A DNA stretch of 47,469 nt from Haliscomenobacter sp038240665 (GTDB lineage: Bacteria > Bacteroidota > Bacteroidia > Chitinophagales > Saprospiraceae): NCBI GenBank assembly GCA_038240665.1, contig JBBRGN010000006.1, forward strand, positions 1 through 47,469, read 5' to 3'. The first letter of the stretch is position 1, and every line of letters starts with the position of its first letter. The position numbers were made by a program, and so were the translations under genes. Below, in pieces: positions 43,551-47,469 of this stretch. The notes under the pieces are model-generated. The model worked only from the letters and a program-made list of their open reading frames with translations, did no database searches and was not told where the DNA came from.

Positions 43551-44003
43551 ATGGGACAGTCATTGGTGAAAAACTACGTCCATATTGTATTCAGCACCAA
43601 ATATCGGGAGCAGCTCATTCATCCTCCGGTAGAAACAGCGCTACATAGCTACTTGGGTGGTATTTGTAATAATCTGGAATGTCCGGCGATCATTGTCGGG
43701 GGCTACACGGATCATGTTCACATCTTGTGCATGCTTTCAAAAAAGATAGCGTTGATGAAACTGGTGGAAGAAATTAAATCTCATTCTTCTAAATGGATAA
43801 AAACCAAAGGGGAGGGGTATCTTAATTTTTATTGGCAAGATGGCTATGGCGCTTTTTCTGTGAACCCCAGTGAGATAGATCGGGTGATTGCTTATATCGG
43901 TAAACAGCATGCGCATCATAGTAAAAAGTCTTTTCAGGTTGAGTATCGGTCATTTCTTAAGAAGTATAAGGTGGAGTATGATGAGCGGTATGTATGGGGG
44001 TAA
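43551..44003 (+). CDS. tnpA: IS200/IS605-family Y1 transposase, RAYT-like
   Basis: A 150-residue HUH single-strand transposase. The metal-binding HUH is His55-Val-His57 in YTDHVHIL, and the nucleophile is Tyr115 in IAYIGKQHAHH, which matches the Y-x3-Q-x2-H-H signature. The QDGYGAFSV strand and SHSSKWIKTK helix also fit. The length is typical of TnpA. No TnpB gene is found nearby. Upstream are REP-like palindromes and downstream a tandem array, so it may act on these repeats rather than form a classic insertion sequence. No target-site duplication is obvious. The gene looks intact. Confidence 0.92.
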   Translation: MGQSLVKNYVHIVFSTKYREQLIHPPVETALHSYLGGICNNLECPAIIVGGYTDHVHILCMLSKKIALMKLVEEIKSHSSKWIKTKGEGYLNFYWQDGYGAFSVNPSEIDRVIAYIGKQHAHHSKKSFQVEYRSFLKKYKVEYDERYVWG

Positions 44004-44043
44004 GTCTGGTGACGAGATGGGCTGGATGCTGTGCCTGTGACAC

Positions 44044-44178
44044 CTGTCCTGTCTAGGGCTGCACCCTGTCCTGTCACAGGGCTGCACGCTGTCCTGTCCA
44101 GGGCTACACCCTGTCCTGTCACAGGTCTGCACGCTGTCCTGTCCAGGGCTGCACGCTGTCCTGTCACAGGTCTGCACG
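44044..44178 (+). repeat. Tandem array of six alternating 22/23-bp units (45-bp higher-order repeat)
   Basis: Six units start with CTGTCCTGTC and alternate between 22 bp (with CCAGGGCT or TAGGGCT) and 23 bp (with ACAGGTCT or ACAGGGCT), each closing with GCACC or GCACG (once ACACC). Unit starts are 44044, 44066, 44089, 44111, 44134 and 44156. Pairs of units form three copies of a 45-bp period. The 23-bp units contain CCTGTCACAGG, and most 22-bp units contain CCTGTCCAGG, both short palindromes. It starts 40 bp after the transposase stop, preceded by a degenerate copy. The pattern has open frames on both strands because the period is a multiple of three, but these are not genes. Confidence 0.85.
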
Positions 44179-44195
44179 CTGTGTTAGCATCTTAC

Positions 44196-44208
44196 GCCCT
44201 TTCAGGGC
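44196..44208. repeat. Short hairpin GCCCTTTCAGGGC
   Basis: GCCCT and AGGGC form a 5-bp stem with a TTC loop 17 bp past the tandem array, flanked by TTAC and TGTG. Such CCCTTTCAGGG hairpins are known in some Bacteroidota as recurring elements near transposase genes; here only one copy is visible. It might be the right end of the mobile unit. Confidence 0.35.
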
Positions 44209-44310
44209 TGTGTTTTGGTAAATTGAAAGATTTTTGGTACCTTTCTACAGAGATCATCAGCCCTTAACGCATTTGGCCATCAATCAGAGGGCTGGATACA
44301 AACCTATGCC

Positions 44311-45633
44311 ATGGAAACACCGTCACCTAAAAGCCCTTGGATCGCGCTTTGGATCCTTTTTGGCATCAACACCATAAATTTTTACGACCGACAAATCATC
44401 GGAGCTGTCGGGGAAATGATCCGCAAGGATTGGGTATTGAGCGATACGCTAATGGGTACATTGGGTACTGCCTTTATCCTCATGTATGCTGCGGTGGGCG
44501 TCCCTTTTGGACGTTTGTCAGATACTTGGAGTCGAAGAAAGATGCTGGGTATTGGGGTGAGTGTTTGGAGTTTGCTGACAGCTTCATCAGGTTTGGCGTC
44601 TAATTTTACCTGGCTTTTTGTTAGTAGATTGGGCGTTGGAGTAGGAGAGGCGAGTTGTGCACCTGCTGCGAATTCTTTGATCGGAGATTTGTTTCCGCCA
44701 CGTAAACGGGGTCTGGCGCTTTCGGTCTTTATGTTAGGACTTCCAATTGGTATTTTTTTGAGTTATAGGGTAAGCGGGCTGATCGTCCAGGCCTACAGTT
44801 GGCGCGAAGCCTTCTATTTTGCTTGTATTCCAGGATTGATACTTGGGGCGGTGGCGTTTTGGTTGCCGGAGCCCAAGCGGGGTGCTGCTGAGGGCATCGC
44901 TTCTGGTAGCATGCAACGGTCAGGATCACCATACTGGGTGGTATTGGGGATTCCTACCATCGGTTGGATCATCATTTCGGGCGCTTTGCACAATTTCAAC
45001 ACCTACGCAATCAATGCTTTTATGCCTTCCTTTCTGATGCGTACCCACTTGATGGGGATTAAAGACGCTACCAATGTATCATCGATTGTTTTGGGCGCGG
45101 TAGGCGTGATTGGCATGTTGGGCGGCGGCTGGGGTGCCGACCGGCTGGGGCGTACGCGACCCAATGGTAAACTCTTGCTTGCCGCAATTGCGATGTGCGT
45201 GGCTGCGCCGTGTATCTATTTGGCTTTGAAACAAGCGCCAGGAGCTACGATCCCTTTTATGTTGTTGATGGGCACGGGTACCATGTTTAGTTATACCTAT
45301 TATGCTTGTGTGTATGCCAGCATCCAAGATGTCATCGAACCTGCTTTACGGGGCACTGCAATGTCGCTTTATTTCTTTGCCATGTACATACTGGGCGCTA
45401 GTTTTGGACCAGTGGTTACGGGTATGTTGAGTGATCATTTTGCCAAAAAAGCCATGTGGGATGCTGGCGCAACGGCCATGACGGAACAATTCAAAGGCAT
45501 CGGGCTACACCATGCGATGTATGTGATCCCTTTGCTATGTATGGTATTGGCCGTCGTGCTTTTTGCAGCTTCTAGAACCGTGGCCAAAGATGTGGCTAAA
45601 TTGAAGGCTTGGCAGGCGGCGCAGGAGGGGTGA
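44311..45633 (+). CDS. MFS transporter (spinster-like family)
   Basis: A 440-residue major facilitator superfamily protein with 12 predicted helices. The loop 2-3 motif is GRLSDTWSRRKMLGIG (the G-x3-D-x2-G/S-R-R/K type), and after helix 4 comes RLGVGVGEASCAPAANSLIGDLFPPRKRG, typical of spinster-like members. The second half has a related GGGWGADRLGRTRP loop motif. Substrate cannot be told; relatives export or import lipids, sugars or organic acids. It lies 307 bp after the transposase and is followed by an S9 peptidase on the same strand after 293 bp. The C-terminus is charged and short. Confidence 0.88.
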   Translation: METPSPKSPWIALWILFGINTINFYDRQIIGAVGEMIRKDWVLSDTLMGTLGTAFILMYAAVGVPFGRLSDTWSRRKMLGIGVSVWSLLTASSGLASNFTWLFVSRLGVGVGEASCAPAANSLIGDLFPPRKRGLALSVFMLGLPIGIFLSYRVSGLIVQAYSWREAFYFACIPGLILGAVAFWLPEPKRGAAEGIASGSMQRSGSPYWVVLGIPTIGWIIISGALHNFNTYAINAFMPSFLMRTHLMGIKDATNVSSIVLGAVGVIGMLGGGWGADRLGRTRPNGKLLLAAIAMCVAAPCIYLALKQAPGATIPFMLLMGTGTMFSYTYYACVYASIQDVIEPALRGTAMSLYFFAMYILGASFGPVVTGMLSDHFAKKAMWDAGATAMTEQFKGIGLHHAMYVIPLLCMVLAVVLFAASRTVAKDVAKLKAWQAAQEG

Positions 45634-45926
45634 AAAAAATTAAAAACGCCTCAAAATCTCTAATCATCTTTTTGACGATGTGTAATGGAGTAACCATTAC
45701 CACTTGATCACCATCGGTATCGCCTTTGTAGTGTGGGGCATAACCATTAGGACAGCAGCGCAAGGAGTGAATGGAGTCATTCGTCATCGGCGAATCGTTG
45801 TTTATCGGCGACAGGGAGTCTTTACGGCGGGAGGTTTCGTTTTTTTCTTAGCTTATTGTAGCTTAGCATGCGTGGGCATTGATCTGCCTTGTTTATTGCG
45901 TTATTCCACCGTCAATCTTCAAACAT

Positions 45927-47469
45927 ATGAAAAAACTCTTCCTGCTCTTTTTGCTGTTCGCCCAAATCGCCTTTGGCCAAAATGGGAAAGACAAAGTATT
46001 GGTTACTGATCTTGTGAAGATAAAACAGATTGCGGGTGTCCAAATTGCCCCCAATGGCCAGCATGCGCTTTATTTGTTGCGCAGCATCGAACCCAATGAA
46101 GAGAACAAACTGGAATACGATTACCGTTCTTATTTGTACCTCACCGATTTTCAAAGTATAAAACAATTGACGCGCGGTTCGGAAAGCGTAGGTTCAGCGG
46201 TTTGGTCGCCTGATTCAAAACAAATCGCTTTTTCACGCAATGTAAAAGGCAAATCGCAAATCTTCGTTTTACCGCTGGAAGGTGGGGAAGCTTTTCAGTT
46301 GACCGATCTCAAATACGGCGCCGCAAATCCGCAGTGGTCGAACGATGGCTCAAAAATCTTGTTCCAAGCCAACGTTACGCTCAAAGAATTGCTCAAAGAT
46401 ACCTTGTTGAACCCCAAAAAAGGAGTTCCGGCTTGGTCGATGGAAAAACCAGGTTTTAACAATGATTACCTCAAGCCTGGTAAGGAAGTAAAACCCAATC
46501 CGGATGGCAATTTGGCGGAAATCCGCGCTTATCTGGCCAAAGATGAGGAGGACAAAAAGGCAAAAGTCATCAACCGTCTCAACTTCCAAGGCGAAGCAAC
46601 TACGCAGCCGGAAATGACTTTCAATCACTTGTATGTCATAGATGCTAAAGAGGGAGGCGTTGCCAAACCGGTAACCCATGGTTTTGATAGCTTCAATGGC
46701 TGCGATTGGTTGGGTAATGATCGGATCATTTCTTACATCGATTTGGATAGTTTAAAACACCCCGATCGTGAACAAGATCGTGCAGCCGTTACTTTCAACG
46801 CGCTGGGTGGAGATAAAAAATTCCTGCTCAGCCAAAAAGGGATGACTTTCAACGCCGCTACTTTTTCAAGGGATGGCAACCAGATGGTCTATTTGAAATC
46901 GCCATCGGAGGGGGTCAACATCGGCCAATTGTTTTTGTCCAACGCCGATGGTTCCAATGCAAAACCAATCAGCTTTGATCGGGCAGCTGGTAGTTTTCAC
47001 TGGTCTTCTGACAATAAATACGTCTATTTTTCAGCGCAATCAAATGGCGGTCAACCTTTGTACCGCCTGGATGCCAAAACCCTCAAGGTCGAACAACTCA
47101 CTGATTTTGATACTGGCATCTTAACTTTTGACCTATCGGCGGATAAAGTGGTTTTCGTAAAAACGGAAATACTTAACCCAACTGAATTGTACATGGCGGA
47201 TGTAATGCTGAAAAACGCTACCAAGCTGACAACCCATAACGACTGGGTGAAAAACAAGCGTTTGAGCATCCCCGAAAAACGTACCCTGACCAATTCCAAA
47301 GGTCAAAAAGTAGAGTACTGGATCATGAAACCAGCCAATTTTGAACTTGGAAAAAAATACCCTTTGCTGTTGAACATGCACGGTGGCCCAACCGCCATGT
47401 GGGGGCCTGGGGAATTCTCGATGTGGCATGAGTTGCAGTATTTCTGTGCACAAGGATATGGGGTGGTGT
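45927..47469 (+). CDS. S9 family peptidase, N-terminal 514 residues (3' end outside window)
   Basis: The gene starts at ATG 45927 with a signal peptide (MKKLFLLFLLFAQIAFGQ) and stays open to the window edge. The visible part is a beta-propeller: SPDSKQIAFSRNVKGKSQIF, WSNDGSKILFQANV, SRDGNQMVYLKS and WSSDNKYVYFSAQ are typical blades. The hydrolase domain begins near the end with KYPLLLNMHGGPTAMW, which carries the HGGP oxyanion motif of S9 enzymes. The catalytic Ser-Asp-His would lie beyond base 47469. It is probably periplasmic and acts on oligopeptides, like the S9 peptidase at 12507-14588, but the two are not tandem copies. Confidence 0.92.
   Translation, partial: MKKLFLLFLLFAQIAFGQNGKDKVLVTDLVKIKQIAGVQIAPNGQHALYLLRSIEPNEENKLEYDYRSYLYLTDFQSIKQLTRGSESVGSAVWSPDSKQIAFSRNVKGKSQIFVLPLEGGEAFQLTDLKYGAANPQWSNDGSKILFQANVTLKELLKDTLLNPKKGVPAWSMEKPGFNNDYLKPGKEVKPNPDGNLAEIRAYLAKDEEDKKAKVINRLNFQGEATTQPEMTFNHLYVIDAKEGGVAKPVTHGFDSFNGCDWLGNDRIISYIDLDSLKHPDREQDRAAVTFNALGGDKKFLLSQKGMTFNAATFSRDGNQMVYLKSPSEGVNIGQLFLSNADGSNAKPISFDRAAGSFHWSSDNKYVYFSAQSNGGQPLYRLDAKTLKVEQLTDFDTGILTFDLSADKVVFVKTEILNPTELYMADVMLKNATKLTTHNDWVKNKRLSIPEKRTLTNSKGQKVEYWIMKPANFELGKKYPLLLNMHGGPTAMWGPGEFSMWHELQYFCAQGYGVV

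Noticed and set aside
44031..44267. A plus-strand frame of about 78 codons and two minus-strand frames through the tandem array
   Set aside because: All are open only because the 45-bp period is a multiple of three; the predicted peptides are plain repeats with no start context or homology.

Overview
This window looks like a chromosomal segment of a Bacteroidota bacterium, most likely a Saprospiraceae/Haliscomenobacter-type organism. The reasons are a protein with a type IX secretion (T9SS) C-terminal sorting domain, a PorU2-like C25 peptidase, an alternative complex III (ACIII) operon leading into cytochrome oxidase genes in the Bacteroidota order, TAnnTTTG-type -7 boxes, and two S9 peptidases. 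The family placement is inference from gene content; no rRNA is present. Both ends cut genes: a T9SS cargo protein on the left and an S9 peptidase on the right.

Layout. 1-2.4 kb: the end of a T9SS cargo gene, its terminator, and a glycosyltransferase. 2.4-10.8 kb, minus strand: a tightly overlapping four-gene operon of a GT4 glycosyltransferase, a 1675-residue PorU2-like peptidase, a second glycosyltransferase-like protein and a FemAB/GNAT-like protein. 11-19.6 kb: housekeeping genes for a GABA-type aminotransferase, an S9 peptidase, an arginyl/leucyl-tRNA-protein transferase-like protein, a UbiD-family decarboxylase, a BON-LysM protein and thymidylate synthase.

19.9-37.8 kb, plus strand: the respiratory core. 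actA-F encode ACIII (quinol to cytochrome c). They run directly into coxB, coxA, ctaB, two coxC genes and coxD (an aa3/caa3-type oxidase with heme O synthase). A strong hairpin follows, then an accessory unit with a SCO-like protein, a DUF420/CtaM-like protein and a small CxxC membrane protein, closed by a 17-bp stem terminator. The electron path would be menaquinol, ACIII FeS clusters and hemes, CuA on CoxB, then heme a/a3-CuB on CoxA. Departures from the usual pattern are an OmpA-type peptidoglycan-binding domain fused to CoxB, six CxxCH motifs in ActA, a SCO-like protein with no cysteine at all, and an EF-hand-like loop in the DUF420 protein.

37.8-47.5 kb: DUF423, a membrane-anchored beta-propeller protein, uracil-DNA glycosylase and an alpha/beta hydrolase. 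Then comes a tRNA-Arg(UCU) gene interrupted in the anticodon by a 262-nt group I intron. It is followed by three copies of a REP-like palindrome, an IS200/RAYT-like Y1 transposase, a 45-bp higher-order tandem array, an MFS transporter and the start of an S9 peptidase.

The strongest points for a second look are the CoxB-OmpA fusion, the intron-containing tRNA-Arg, the PorU2 gene embedded among glycosyltransferases, and the REP-like repeats with their transposase. All functional calls come from reading motifs by eye; no database search was run.
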